This document shows, piece by piece, positions 50,058-59,123 of a DNA stretch of 64,000 nucleotides. Positions within the stretch are counted from its first letter, which is position 1. Each line of letters begins with the position of its first letter. The translations under genes and the position numbers were made by a program. The notes under the pieces were generated by a model. The model saw nothing but the letters and a program-made list of their open reading frames with translations. It was not told where the DNA came from and ran no database searches. Origin of the DNA: Streptomyces sp. NRRL F-2580 (GTDB taxonomy: Bacteria > Actinomycetota > Actinomycetes > Streptomycetales > Streptomycetaceae); NCBI RefSeq assembly GCF_000720115.1, contig NZ_JOIR01000025.1, forward strand, positions 1 to 64,000. Reading direction: 5' to 3'.

Positions 50058-51602
50058 CTACTTCACGGCCTTGAGCGCGTCGACCACGCCGTATCCGTAG
50101 TAGCCCGTCTGGCCCCACTTGGACTTGCAGGTGGTGGCGTTGACCAGTGCGCCCGCGGCGTCGTAGATCTGCGCCGGGCAGGCCGCCTTCGTGGACTGCG
50201 CCTTGAGCATGGCCTGCAGCTGGGAGGGCGTGGCCCCGGGGTGGGCGCTCTTGAGCAGCGCCGCGACGCCCGCGACGTGCGGGGCGGCCATCGAGGTGCC
50301 CTGCTTGTAGCCGTAGCCGCCGCCCGGGACGGTCGACAGCACGCGCCCGTTGGCGTCCGGGGTGGCCGGGACCTGCCACTTGTCCCCGCCGGGGGCGGCG
50401 ACGTCGACGACCCCGAGGCCGTAGCTGGAGTAGTACGAGCGCAGTCCCTTGTCGCCGGTGGCCGAGACGGTGACCACGCCCGGCAGCTGCGTGGGCAGGT
50501 CCAGGCAGACGCTCGGGTCGACGGTGCGCGGCACCGGGGTGGTGTCGTTCGGGCTGGTCTCGTCGACGAGGGAGTCGGCCGCCAGGTCCTGGTCGGAGTT
50601 GCCGGCCGAGGCCACGTGGAGCGTGCCCTTGCGCTCGGCGTACCTGGTGGCCCGGCCGATGGCCTCCACCAGCGCCTTCTGGTCGTCGTCGGTCTTGCAG
50701 TTGAAGAGGTACGGGTCGACGTAGTAGCTGTTGTTGGTCACCTCGATCCCCTTCTCGGCGGCGAACATGAAGCCGCAGACGACCGCCTCGGTGTAGAAGA
50801 GGCTGGTCCCGGGCTCGCTCACCTTGATCGCGGCGATCTTCACGCCCGGTGCGACACCGCTGATGCCGAGGCCGTTGCGCGCGGCGCCTATGGTGCCGGC
50901 CACGTGCGTGCCGTGGTCGCTGCCGTCGGGGTACGGACGCCAGGCGCCCTCGGTGGTGTCCGCGACGCCGCCCACACAGTTGGCCGACTGGTCCTTGGAG
51001 AAGTTCGGGGCGAGATCGGGGTGGGTGTCGTCCACACCCGTGTCGATGACGCCCACGGTGACGTTCCGGCTGCCATCGTTGATCTTGTGAGCCTCGTCGG
51101 CCTTGATCGTCCGCAGGTCCCACTGGTTGGGCTCCAGGGGCTCCTGACCCTCCTGGGCGAGCGCCGCGGCCTTGGCGGCGTCCGCCGCGTTCAACCGCTG
51201 CGTCGCGCCTTCCTCGGTGGTCTGCACCGCCTGCATCGGGGCCGTCCGGGTGGCGCCGACCGACACGAACAGACCGCGCTGGGCGCGCAGCTGCTTGGCG
51301 AAGTCAGGGTTCTGGGAATGTGCGACGACGACCCCGATCTGCTCATAGGCCGTCACCACCGTTCCGCCGGCCCGCTCGACGGCCTTCTTCGCCGCCTTCA
51401 CGGTGGCGTACGCGTTCAGGTTCGCCACGTACGACAGCTCGGGCCCGGAGGTGGAGGGCTTCGAAGCCGTCGCCGCGTCCGCCGTGTCGCCGAGCGGCGC
51501 GGCGGAGGCCGGGACCGAGGGCAGGAAGGCGAGCGAGGCGGTGAGCGCCAGGCCGACCGGCACGGCGAGGGCGCGCCGGCGGACGGATCCCAGATGAGCC
51601 AT
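50058..51602 (-). CDS. Secreted S8 (subtilisin-like) serine peptidase
   Basis: A 514-residue secreted subtilase. A Sec signal (VRRRALAVPVGLALTASLAFLPSVPASAAP) is followed by an I9-type propeptide region (about 55-125) and the S8 domain with Asp187 (GVIDTGVDDTH), His230 (SDHGTHVAGT), the oxyanion Asn in VASAGNSDQ and Ser437 (GTSMAAPHVAG). The C terminus holds one extra Cys pair. It is a typical Streptomyces extracellular protease with a normal length and no extra repeat domains. Confidence 0.93.
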   Translation of the reverse strand: MAHLGSVRRRALAVPVGLALTASLAFLPSVPASAAPLGDTADAATASKPSTSGPELSYVANLNAYATVKAAKKAVERAGGTVVTAYEQIGVVVAHSQNPDFAKQLRAQRGLFVSVGATRTAPMQAVQTTEEGATQRLNAADAAKAAALAQEGQEPLEPNQWDLRTIKADEAHKINDGSRNVTVGVIDTGVDDTHPDLAPNFSKDQSANCVGGVADTTEGAWRPYPDGSDHGTHVAGTIGAARNGLGISGVAPGVKIAAIKVSEPGTSLFYTEAVVCGFMFAAEKGIEVTNNSYYVDPYLFNCKTDDDQKALVEAIGRATRYAERKGTLHVASAGNSDQDLAADSLVDETSPNDTTPVPRTVDPSVCLDLPTQLPGVVTVSATGDKGLRSYYSSYGLGVVDVAAPGGDKWQVPATPDANGRVLSTVPGGGYGYKQGTSMAAPHVAGVAALLKSAHPGATPSQLQAMLKAQSTKAACPAQIYDAAGALVNATTCKSKWGQTGYYGYGVVDALKAVK

Positions 51603-51858
51603 GGGTTCTCCAGATCATCTTTGGAAAAGCCGTCCGCACGCGGTCGCGTCGGACGGGTTCATGACAAGCGAACCTAGCGCTGCCGTTCGTCCCTGCGCCA
51701 TCAGTTCGAGAAATCGGATTCCGAAGATCCATGGGTGTTGAACCGTCCCGACACGCCGTACGTGCCGTTGACAGGGGGGCTCAGCACCACCGGCCCCCCA
51801 CACGGAGGTTGTTTTGTCCGTCGTCCCCACCGCACCCGCGTCACAAGGAGATCCCCCC
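51603..51858. other. Divergent promoter region (subtilase and DUF485 genes)
   Basis: No gene is seen in this 256-bp spacer. It is A/T-rich near the subtilase start and contains TTGACA at 51768-51773 on the plus strand, a possible -35 hexamer, but without a good -10 at the right distance. Confidence 0.4.
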
Positions 51859-52224
51859 GTGACCACCGAAGCAGCGCCGCCGCCGGGCAGCGCGGGAACG
51901 CCCCTGGCCGGCCCCACGGCCGAAGATTTCGCGAGCGTCCAGCAGAGCGCCGAGTTCGCCGAACTGCGGAGCTCCTACCGCTCCTTCGCCTTCCCGCTCA
52001 CCGTGGCCTTCATCGCCTGGTACCTGCTCTACGTCCTGCTGTCCAACTACGCGGGCGGCTTCATGGGGACCAAGGTCTTCGGCAACATCAACGTCGCCCT
52101 CGTGCTCGGCCTCGCCCAGTTCGCGACGACCTTCCTCATCGCCTGGCTGTACGCGCGGCACGCCGCCACCCGGCTCGACCCCAAGGCGGAGGCCATCAAG
52201 GCGCGGATGGAGGCGGGGGAATGA
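51859..52224 (+). CDS. DUF485 membrane protein, accessory to acetate permease
   Basis: A 121-residue protein of the DUF485/YjcH group with two membrane spans (FAFPLTVAFIAWYLLYVLL and NVALVLGLAQFATTFLIAWLYARHAA). Such genes usually precede actP and act with it. GTG 51859 follows an AAGGAG ribosome site by 8 nt, which decides the start against the upstream in-frame GTG or ATG. Its stop overlaps the next ATG (ATGA). Confidence 0.9.
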   Translation: MTTEAAPPPGSAGTPLAGPTAEDFASVQQSAEFAELRSSYRSFAFPLTVAFIAWYLLYVLLSNYAGGFMGTKVFGNINVALVLGLAQFATTFLIAWLYARHAATRLDPKAEAIKARMEAGE

Positions 52225-53846
52225 GCGGCGCGCTCCACCTGACGACGGCCGCGGGCGCCTCCGAGCACCGTCCGCTGATCATCACCCTGTTCGGGCTGTT
52301 CGTCGTCGCCACCCTGATCATCACCGTCTGGGCCGGCCGCCAGACCAAGGACGCCGCCGACTTCTACGCGGGCGGCCGCCAGTTCACCGGCTTCCAGAAC
52401 GGCCTCGCCATCTCCGGCGACTACATGTCCGCCGCGTCCTTCCTCGGCATCGCCGGAGCCATCGCCCTCTTCGGCTACGACGGCTTCCTCTACTCCATCG
52501 GCTTCCTCGTCGCCTGGCTCGTCGCCCTGCTCCTCGTCGCCGAGCCGCTGCGCAACTCCGGCCGCTACACGATGGGCGACGTGCTCGCCTACCGGATGCG
52601 CCAGCGGCCCGTCCGGACCGCCGCCGGCACCTCCACCATCGTGGTCTCGATCTTCTACCTGCTCGCCCAGATGGCGGGCGCCGGCGTGCTCGTCTCGCTG
52701 CTCCTGGGCATCACCAGCGACGGCGGCAAGGTCGCCATCGTCGCGCTCGTCGGCGTCCTGATGATCGTCTACGTGACCATCGGCGGCATGAAGGGCACCA
52801 CCTGGGTCCAGATGGTCAAGGCCGTCCTGCTCATCGCGGGCACCCTCCTCATCACCTTCCTGGTGCTGGTGAAGTTCAACTTCAACATCTCCGACCTGCT
52901 GGGCAAGGCCGCGGAGAACAGCGGACAGGGGGCGAAGTTCCTCGAGCCGGGGATGAAGTACGGCAAGGACTCGACCTCGAAGCTGGACTTCATCTCGCTC
53001 GGCATCGCCCTGGTCCTGGGCACCGCCGGCCTGCCGCACATCCTGATCCGCTTCTACACGGTGCCCACCGCGAAGGCCGCGCGGAAGTCCGTGAACTGGG
53101 CCATCGGCATCATCGGTGCCTTCTACCTGATGACCATCGCCCTCGGGTTCGGCGCCGCGGCCCTGCTCGACCGGGACGAGATCATCAAGTCCAACAAGGC
53201 GGGCAACACGGCGGCGCCGCTGCTCGCCCAGGCGGTCGGCGGAGGCCCGGACTCCACCGGCGGTGCCGTCCTGCTCGCCGTGATCTCCGCGGTCGCCTTC
53301 GCCACCATCCTCGCCGTGGTCGCGGGCCTCACCCTCGCCTCCTCCTCGTCCTTCGCGCACGACCTGTACGTGAACGTGATCCGCAAGGGCAAGGCCACCG
53401 AGAAGGAGGAGGTGCGCGCCGCCCGCTGGTCCACGGTCGTCATCGGCGCCGTCGCCATCGGCCTGGGGGCCCTGGCCCGCGACCTCAACGTCGCCGGGCT
53501 GGTCGCGCTCGCCTTCGCGGTCGCCGCCTCCGCCAACCTGCCGACGATCCTCTACAGCCTCTTCTGGAAGCGCTTCACCACCCAGGGCGCGCTCTGGTCC
53601 ATCTACGGCGGGCTGATCTCGGCGGTCGGCCTGGTGCTCTTCTCCCCGGTCGTCTCCGGGAAGCCCACCTCGATGTTCAAGGACGCGGACTTCTTCTGGT
53701 TCCCGCTGGAGAACCCGGGCATCATCTCGATCCCCCTCGGCTTCTTCCTGGGCTGGCTCGGAACCGTCCTCTCCAAGGAGGAGGCCGACCCCCAGAAGTT
53801 CGCCGAGCTGGAGGTGCGCTCCCTCACGGGAACAGGGGCGCACTGA
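52221..53846 (+). CDS. actP: Solute:sodium symporter, acetate permease ActP family
   Basis: A 541-residue SSS-family transporter with about 13 membrane spans. It opens LIITLFGLFVVATLIITVWAGRQTKDAADFYAGGRQFTGFQNGLAISGDYMSAASFLG, the ActP signature, and includes GLPHILIRFYTVPTAKAARKSV. ActP imports acetate and similar short monocarboxylates with sodium or protons. It is coupled to the DUF485 gene, the usual pair. Confidence 0.92.
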   Translation: MSGALHLTTAAGASEHRPLIITLFGLFVVATLIITVWAGRQTKDAADFYAGGRQFTGFQNGLAISGDYMSAASFLGIAGAIALFGYDGFLYSIGFLVAWLVALLLVAEPLRNSGRYTMGDVLAYRMRQRPVRTAAGTSTIVVSIFYLLAQMAGAGVLVSLLLGITSDGGKVAIVALVGVLMIVYVTIGGMKGTTWVQMVKAVLLIAGTLLITFLVLVKFNFNISDLLGKAAENSGQGAKFLEPGMKYGKDSTSKLDFISLGIALVLGTAGLPHILIRFYTVPTAKAARKSVNWAIGIIGAFYLMTIALGFGAAALLDRDEIIKSNKAGNTAAPLLAQAVGGGPDSTGGAVLLAVISAVAFATILAVVAGLTLASSSSFAHDLYVNVIRKGKATEKEEVRAARWSTVVIGAVAIGLGALARDLNVAGLVALAFAVAASANLPTILYSLFWKRFTTQGALWSIYGGLISAVGLVLFSPVVSGKPTSMFKDADFFWFPLENPGIISIPLGFFLGWLGTVLSKEEADPQKFAELEVRSLTGTGAH

Positions 53847-53864
53847 CATCATCCGAACACCCAG

Positions 53865-53900
53865 CGTGGCCGCGTCGTAGGTCCCTACGACGCGGCCACG
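53865..53900 (+). terminator. Hairpin downstream of actP
   Basis: A 17-bp perfect stem, CGTGGCCGCGTCGTAGG with its complement, and a 2-nt apex, placed 18 bp after the stop. A short TTACG follows. It probably ends the actP transcript before moaA. Confidence 0.75.
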
Positions 53901-54024
53901 TTACGTCTCGTTCATTTGGGCACATCTTCGCGACACGGGCGTCGCGTAGGCTCGAAACAGAACGCGTGAAGTAGATCCAAATGTCGCGCGTACCTCTAGA
54001 TCCGGACAGGGGAGGGGGCCCACA

Positions 54025-55014
54025 GTGCTTCTCGACACCTACGGCCGCGTGGCCACTGACCTGCGCGTCTCACTCACCGACCGGTGCAACCTGCGCTGCA
54101 CGTACTGCATGCCCGAAGAGGGGCTGCAGTGGCTCGGGAAGTCCGATCTGCTCAGCGACGACGAGATCGTCCGGCTGATCCGCATCGCCGTCACACAGCT
54201 CGGCATCACCGAGGTCCGCTTCACCGGCGGCGAGCCGCTGCTCCGGCCCGGCCTGGTCGGGATCGTCGAGCAGTGCGCGGCTCTGGAACCCCGCCCCAAG
54301 ATGTCGCTGACCACGAACGGCATCGGTCTCAAGCGCACCGCGCAGGCCCTCAAGGCGGCCGGCCTGGACCGGGTCAACGTCTCCCTGGACACCCTGCGCC
54401 CCGAGGTCTTCAAGACCCTCACCCGCCGCGACCGGCACAAGGACGTCATCGAGGGCATGGCCGCGGCCCGCGAGGCCGGCCTCACCCCCGTCAAGGTCAA
54501 CGCCGTCCTCATGCCCGGGCTCAACGACGACGAGGCCCCCGACCTGCTGGCCTGGGCCGTGGAGAACGAGTACGAGCTCCGCTTCATCGAGCAGATGCCC
54601 CTCGACGCCCAGCACGGCTGGAAGCGCGACGGCATGATCACCGCCGGGGACATCCTGCAGTCGCTGCGCACCCGCTTCACGCTCACCGAGGAAGGCGCCG
54701 CCGAGCGCGGCTCCGCCCCGGCCGAGCGCTGGGTGGTCGACGGCGGCCCGGCCACCGTCGGCGTCATCGCCTCCGTCACCCGCCCGTTCTGCGGCGCCTG
54801 CGACCGTACGCGGCTCACGGCCGACGGCCAGATCCGTACGTGCCTGTTCGCCACCGAGGAGTCGGACCTGCGCGCCGCCCTGCGCTCGGGCGCCCCGGAC
54901 GAGGAGATCGCCCGGCTGTGGAAGGTGGCGATGTGGGGCAAGAAGGCCGGGTCCGGCCTCGACGACCCGTCGTTCCTGCAGCCCGACCGCCCGATGTCCG
55001 CGATCGGCGGCTGA
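54025..55014 (+). CDS. moaA: GTP 3',8-cyclase MoaA
   Basis: A 329-residue radical SAM enzyme that converts GTP to 3',8-cH2GTP in molybdenum cofactor synthesis. The SAM cluster motif is DRCNLRCTYCMPE (Cys at about residues 20, 24 and 27). The second cluster is in SVTRPFCGACDRTRLTADGQIRTCLFA, and the protein ends in GG, as MoaA does. A GGAGGGGG box precedes GTG 54025. The other moa genes are not in the window. Confidence 0.96.
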   Translation: MLLDTYGRVATDLRVSLTDRCNLRCTYCMPEEGLQWLGKSDLLSDDEIVRLIRIAVTQLGITEVRFTGGEPLLRPGLVGIVEQCAALEPRPKMSLTTNGIGLKRTAQALKAAGLDRVNVSLDTLRPEVFKTLTRRDRHKDVIEGMAAAREAGLTPVKVNAVLMPGLNDDEAPDLLAWAVENEYELRFIEQMPLDAQHGWKRDGMITAGDILQSLRTRFTLTEEGAAERGSAPAERWVVDGGPATVGVIASVTRPFCGACDRTRLTADGQIRTCLFATEESDLRAALRSGAPDEEIARLWKVAMWGKKAGSGLDDPSFLQPDRPMSAIGG

Positions 55015-55022
55015 CCGGGCCG

Positions 55023-55050
55023 GGCAGTCGGCCGGGCCCGGCCGACTGCC
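55023..55050. terminator. Perfect 28-bp palindrome between convergent genes
   Basis: GGCAGTCGGCCGGG is followed immediately by its reverse complement. Acting as a hairpin it would terminate moaA and the convergent small gene. Confidence 0.65.
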
Positions 55051-55071
55051 GGGCTCAGCGGCCGGCCGCGG

Positions 55072-55335
55072 TCAGCGCAGGCGCTCCGAGCCCTCCGGCT
55101 GCACCCACTCGTCGAGCTTCACGACGTCCTTGAGGAAACCGCGGACCCCCAGGAACTGGGAGAGGTGTTCGCGGTGCTCCTCGCACGCCAGCCAGGTCTT
55201 GCGCCGCTCCGGCGTGTGCAGCGTCGGGTTGTTCCACGCCAGGACCCAGACGGCCGCGTCACGGCAGCCCTTGGCGGAGCAGGTGGGGGTTTCGTCGGGG
55301 CCGGCGGGGACACCGGAAGTGTCTGAGGAAGTCAC
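55072..55335 (-). CDS. Small conserved hypothetical protein with Cys/His pattern
   Basis: An 87-residue protein, MTSSDTSGVPAGPDETPTCS followed by AKGCRDAAVWVLAWNNPTLHTPERRKTWLACEEHREHLSQFLGVRGFLKDVV. The CSAKGC pair and WLACEEHREH give a likely zinc site. It is common in actinobacteria, sometimes labelled acetone carboxylase-related, which I do not accept. The GTG start at 55335 is the first plausible one. Confidence 0.75.
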   Translation of the reverse strand: MTSSDTSGVPAGPDETPTCSAKGCRDAAVWVLAWNNPTLHTPERRKTWLACEEHREHLSQFLGVRGFLKDVVKLDEWVQPEGSERLR

Positions 55336-55471
55336 GGCCCAACCCTAGAACGGAAAGGCGACGCCGAGCAGCCACGGGGGGAGCTGCCCGGCGTCGGTCC
55401 GTCGCTCCGACGGGGGATGCGGAGCGCGTGAGCAGTATGTCACGCAGGACCCGGTGGAGTGCACCGGAACT

Positions 55472-55813
55472 TCATGATTGATCTGAGCTTTTCTTGAGGT
55501 TTCCCGCCTCCAGCGCCGGCCGCACCGGAGCGGGGATGAAGTGGGAGGGCAGCGAGGGCGTCGACTCGCGCCCCGCGTTGGCGATGACCACGGCCACGTA
55601 CGGCAGCAGGGCTCCCGCGACGAGCGTCACGATGGCCACCGGGCGCTGCACGTTCCACAACAGCACGGTCGCGATGACCGACAGCGTCCTGATCCCCATC
55701 GAGATGACGTACCGGCGCTGGCGGCCCCGCACGTCCTCGTCGAGGCCCATCCGCGCACCGGTGATCCGGAACACCTCGGCCCCGTTCCGCTTCTGCCGCT
55801 TCGTCCGTTCCAC
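55472..55813 (-). CDS. DUF3099 domain-containing membrane protein
   Basis: A 113-residue protein with a basic N terminus (ERTKRQKRNGAEVFRITGARMGLDEDVRGRQRRYVISMG) and two spans (IRTLSVIATVLLW and VAIVTLVAGALLPYVAVVIANAG). The DUF3099 family is actinobacterial and uncharacterised. The GTG at 55813 is tentative because no well-spaced ribosome site is visible. Confidence 0.75.
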   Translation of the reverse strand: MERTKRQKRNGAEVFRITGARMGLDEDVRGRQRRYVISMGIRTLSVIATVLLWNVQRPVAIVTLVAGALLPYVAVVIANAGRESTPSLPSHFIPAPVRPALEAGNLKKSSDQS

Positions 55814-55993
55814 GCTCCACCGCCCGATCGCCAGCCGGGCGCTTCCCGGCCCGGACCCTCCCCACCGTACGCCGCCCCCGCACCCGCGAGGAGAGGGGGC
55901 ACCCCCGCGGGAGGGTGCCCGAAATGCGCGGTACGCGGGACGGGCCGAAACTGGGCCCACGTGCGCACAACGCGCGCCAGGAGGAGGCTCGAC

Positions 55994-56272
55994 ATGTCTT
56001 GGTTGTGGGCGATCATCGTCGGTTTCGTGCTGGGGCTGATAGCCCGGGCCATCCTGCCGGGCAAACAGCACCAGCCCCTCTGGCTGACCACCCTCTTCGG
56101 CATCGCCGGCGCGGTCCTCGGCAACGCCGTGGCCGCCTGGATCGGCGTCGGGGAGACCAAGGGCATCGACTGGACCCGGCACCTGCTGCAGCTCGCCGGC
56201 GCGGTCCTCGTGGTCGGCCTGGGCGAAATGCTCTACGGAGCGATCCGGGGCCGCAAGCGCCAGATGACCTGA
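55994..56272 (+). CDS. GlsB/YeaQ/YmgE family stress-associated membrane protein
   Basis: A 92-residue three-span protein of the transglycosylase-associated (GlsB/YeaQ/YmgE) group: IIVGFVLGLIARAILPGKQH, TTLFGIAGAVLGNAVAAWIGVG and LLQLAGAVLVVGLGEMLYGAIRGRK. AGGAGG precedes ATG 55994. Members are linked to general stress but have no defined activity. Confidence 0.88.
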   Translation: MSWLWAIIVGFVLGLIARAILPGKQHQPLWLTTLFGIAGAVLGNAVAAWIGVGETKGIDWTRHLLQLAGAVLVVGLGEMLYGAIRGRKRQMT

Positions 56273-56285
56273 GGCCCTCCCGGAT

Positions 56286-56338
56286 CACGGCGGAGGGGCC
56301 GGCCGGACCGTCAAGTCCGAACCGGCCCCTCCGCCGTG
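56286..56338. terminator. Bidirectional terminator between convergent genes
   Basis: A 17-bp perfect outer stem (CACGGCGGAGGGGCCGG with its complement) encloses an inner CGGAC/GTCCG arm. It lies between the small membrane protein and tyrS. Confidence 0.85.
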
Positions 56339-56385
56339 TTCCGTGCGCCGCCCCGCGCGGCGTCCCGTACGCCGTCCCGCGAGCC

Positions 56386-57654
56386 TCAGGCCCCGGTGAC
56401 CTCGACGGCCGCCAGGTTCTTCTTGCCCCGGCGCAGCACCAGCCAGCGCCCGTGCAGCAGGTCCTCCTTGGCGGGGACCGCGTCCTCGGCGGCGACCTTC
56501 ACGTTGTTCACGTAGGCCCCGCCCTCCTTCACGGTCCGGCGGCCGGCCGACTTGCTCGCGACCAGGCCGGTCTCCGCGAGCAGGTCCACGACCAGGCCCA
56601 GCTCCGGGACCCGGGCGTGCGGCAGCTCGGACAGGGCCGCGGCCAGCGTGGCCTCGTCCAGCTCCGCCAGCTCGCCCTGGCCGAACAGCGCCTTCGACGC
56701 GGCGATCACGGCGGCGCACTGGTCGGCGCCGTGCACGAGCGTGGTCAGCTCCTCCGCCAGCGCCCGCTGCGCGGCACGCGCCTGCGGTCGCTCGGCGGTC
56801 TGCGCCTCCAGCGCCTCCAGCTCCTCGCGGGACTTGAAGGACAGGATCCGCATGTAGGTGGAGATGTCCCGGTCGTCCACGTTCAGCCAGAACTGGTAGA
56901 ACGCGTACGGCGTGGTCATCTCGGGGTCGAGCCAGACGGCCCCGCTCTCGGACTTGCCGAACTTGGTGCCGTCCGCCTTGACCATCAGCGGGGTCGCCAG
57001 CGCGTGCACCACCGCTCCCGGCTCGACGCGGTGGATCAGGTCGAGTCCGGCCGTCAGGTTGCCCCACTGGTCGGAGCCGCCCTGCTGGAGCACGCAGCCG
57101 TAGCGCCGGTACAGCTCCAGGAAGTCCATGCCCTGGAGCAGCTGGTAGCTGAACTCGGTGTAGCTGATGCCCTGGTCGGAGTCGAGCCGCTTGGCGACCG
57201 AGTCCTTCGTCAGCATCTTGTTGACCCGGAAGTGCTTGCCGATGTCCCGCAGGAACTCGATGGCGGACATGCCCGCCGTCCAGTCCAGGTTGTTCACCAT
57301 GAGCGCCGCGTTCTCGCCCTCGAAGGACAGGAACGGCTCGATCTGGGTGCGCAGCCGGGTCACCCAGTTCGCGATGGTCTCCGGGTCGTTCAGGGTCCGC
57401 TCGGCGGTCGGCCGCGGGTCGCCGATCTGCCCGGTGGCCCCGCCGACCAGCGCCAGCGGCCGGTTCCCGGCCAGCTGGAGCCGGCGCACGGTGAGCACCT
57501 GCACCAGGTGTCCCACGTGCAGCGAGGCGGCCGTCGGGTCGAAGCCGCAATAGAACGTGACCGGACCGTCCGCGAAGGCCTTGCGCAGCGCTTCTTCATC
57601 GGTGGACTGGGCGAAGAGCCCACGCCACTTCAGTTCGTCGACGATGTCCGTCAC
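56386..57654 (-). CDS. tyrS: Tyrosyl-tRNA synthetase
   Basis: A 422-residue class I synthetase that charges tRNA-Tyr. HIGH appears as LHVGH (residues about 45-49), KMSKS as KFGKS ([13 protein letters not shown]), with tyrosine-site motifs [15 protein letters not shown] and [15 protein letters not shown] [17 protein letters not shown]-terminal S4 RNA-binding region follows ([22 protein letters not shown]). GTG 57654 has GGAG about 10 nt upstream. The leader carries a TTGCAAC palindrome but no T-box features. Confidence 0.96.
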   Translation of the reverse strand: MTDIVDELKWRGLFAQSTDEEALRKAFADGPVTFYCGFDPTAASLHVGHLVQVLTVRRLQLAGNRPLALVGGATGQIGDPRPTAERTLNDPETIANWVTRLRTQIEPFLSFEGENAALMVNNLDWTAGMSAIEFLRDIGKHFRVNKMLTKDSVAKRLDSDQGISYTEFSYQLLQGMDFLELYRRYGCVLQQGGSDQWGNLTAGLDLIHRVEPGAVVHALATPLMVKADGTKFGKSESGAVWLDPEMTTPYAFYQFWLNVDDRDISTYMRILSFKSREELEALEAQTAERPQARAAQRALAEELTTLVHGADQCAAVIAASKALFGQGELAELDEATLAAALSELPHARVPELGLVVDLLAETGLVASKSAGRRTVKEGGAYVNNVKVAAEDAVPAKEDLLHGRWLVLRRGKKNLAAVEVTGA

Positions 57655-57683
57655 GGTCTCTCGACTCCTTCGGATGATGGAAA

Positions 57684-57702
57684 TTGCAACACTTCGTTGC
57701 AA
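57684..57702. promoter_or_regulatory. Palindrome upstream of tyrS
   Basis: TTGCAAC-N5-GTTGCAA is a perfect 7-bp inverted repeat between the tldE stop (57720) and the tyrS GTG (57654). It is A/T-rich for this genome and may be an operator or part of the tyrS promoter. Confidence 0.5.
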
Positions 57703-57719
57703 CGGTCAGTCTAGGCCGG

Positions 57720-59123
57720 TCAGACGCCCTTGCTGACCGAACTCATGTTGAAATCCGGGATGCGCAGCGCGGGCATCGCGGCCCGGGTGAACCAGTCGCT
57801 CCACTCGCGCGGCAGGGTCTTCTCGGTCCGTCCGGCCTCCGAGGCCCGCGACAGCAGGTCCACGGGGGACTCGTTGAAGCGGAAGTTGTTGACCTCGCCG
57901 ACGACCTGCCCGTTCTCCACCAGGTAGACGCCGTCCCGGGTCAGCCCCGTGAGCAGCAGCGTGGCCGGATCCACCTCGCGGATGTACCAGAGGCAGGTCA
58001 GCAGCAGACCGCGCTCGGTCCCCGCCACCATCTCCTCCAGGGACTTCTCGCCGCCCCCGTCGAGGATCAGGTTCCCGAAGCCGGGGGAGACCGGCAGGCC
58101 GGTCAGGCCGGCCGTGTGCCGGGTCGTCGACAGCCGGGCCAGCTCGCCGTCCCGGATCCACTCGGTCGCCGGGACCGGCAGGCCGTTGTCGAAGACCGAG
58201 GCGTCGTCGCCGGAGCTGTGCGCGATCACGAACGGCGCGCTCTCCAGGCCCGGCGCGTTGGGGTCGCTGCGCAGCGTCAGCGGCAGCTCGGACAGCTTTT
58301 CGCCGAGCCGGGTGCCGCCGCCGGGCTTGGAGAAGACCGTACGGCCCTCCACCGCGTCCCGGGCCGCCGCCGACCACATCTGGTAGATCAGCAGGTCCGC
58401 CACGGCCGTCGGCGGCAGCAGGGTCTCGTACCGCCCGGCGGGCAGGTCGATCTTCCGCTCCGCCCAGCCCAGGCGCACGGCGAGCTCCGCGTCCAGCGCG
58501 GTCGGGTCCACGTCCTTGAAGTCCCGGGTGGAGCGGCCGGCCCAGGCCGAGCGCTGCCGGTCCGGCGACTTCGCGTTGAGCTCCAGCGTCCCGTTGGGCT
58601 GGTCGTGGCGCAGCCGTAGCCCGGTGGAGGTGCCGACGTACGTCGAGACCAGCTCGTGGTTGGCGAAGCCGTACAGCTCCCGGCCGCCCGCCCGGGCCCG
58701 GGCGAAGGCCTCGCCGAGGGCCGGGGCGAAGTCCGCGAACACCGCCGAGGTGGTCTCGGCCGGGGCGTCGGTGAAGTCCGGCGAGGCCGGGGTCCCGGTG
58801 ACCAGCGGCTGGGCGTCCTCCGCCGGGCCCGCCCCGCGCGCGGCCGCCTCGGCGGCCCGCACCAGCGGCTCCAGGTCGGCCGCGGTCACGGCGGAGCGCG
58901 AGACGACCCCCGAGGCCGTGCCCTCCTTGCCGTCGACCGTGGCGATGACCGTCAGGGTCCGGCCCCGGGTGACGCCGTTGGTGGTGAGCGCGTTGCCCGC
59001 CCAGCGCAGGTTGGCGCTGGACTCCTCGTCGGCGATGACGACACAGCCGTCGGCGGTGGACAGCTCCAGCGCCCGCTCGACGATCTCGTGGGGCTTGGTG
59101 CGTCCGTTCGAAAGCGTGCTCAT
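57720..59123 (-). CDS. TldD/PmbA family protein, TldE-like subunit
   Basis: A 467-residue PmbA/TldE homologue. It lacks the HExxxH zinc motif and shows YVGTSTGLRLRHDQPNGTLELNAK, HSSGDDASVFDNGLPVPATEW and GLLLTCLWYIREVD. In E. coli TldD and TldE form a heteromeric peptidase that matures microcins and inactivates CcdA. It is coupled to the tldD gene (ATGA overlap). Confidence 0.9.
   Translation of the reverse strand: MSTLSNGRTKPHEIVERALELSTADGCVVIADEESSANLRWAGNALTTNGVTRGRTLTVIATVDGKEGTASGVVSRSAVTAADLEPLVRAAEAAARGAGPAEDAQPLVTGTPASPDFTDAPAETTSAVFADFAPALGEAFARARAGGRELYGFANHELVSTYVGTSTGLRLRHDQPNGTLELNAKSPDRQRSAWAGRSTRDFKDVDPTALDAELAVRLGWAERKIDLPAGRYETLLPPTAVADLLIYQMWSAAARDAVEGRTVFSKPGGGTRLGEKLSELPLTLRSDPNAPGLESAPFVIAHSSGDDASVFDNGLPVPATEWIRDGELARLSTTRHTAGLTGLPVSPGFGNLILDGGGEKSLEEMVAGTERGLLLTCLWYIREVDPATLLLTGLTRDGVYLVENGQVVGEVNNFRFNESPVDLLSRASEAGRTEKTLPREWSDWFTRAAMPALRIPDFNMSSVSKGV

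Noticed and set aside
51768..51773. TTGACA as a proven -35 box for the DUF485/actP promoter
   Set aside because: No acceptable -10 hexamer lies 16-19 bp downstream, so only a possible element is noted.
53901..54024. Moco riboswitch upstream of moaA
   Set aside because: The 124-bp leader shows only a short GCGAC/GTCGC hairpin and not the extended conserved fold.
55072..55335. Acetone carboxylase subunit
   Set aside because: The label is sometimes attached to this family, but the 87-residue Cys/His protein has no carboxylase feature.
57655..57719. T-box leader for tyrS
   Set aside because: The leader is too short and lacks the T-box sequence; T-boxes for tyrS are mainly in Firmicutes.
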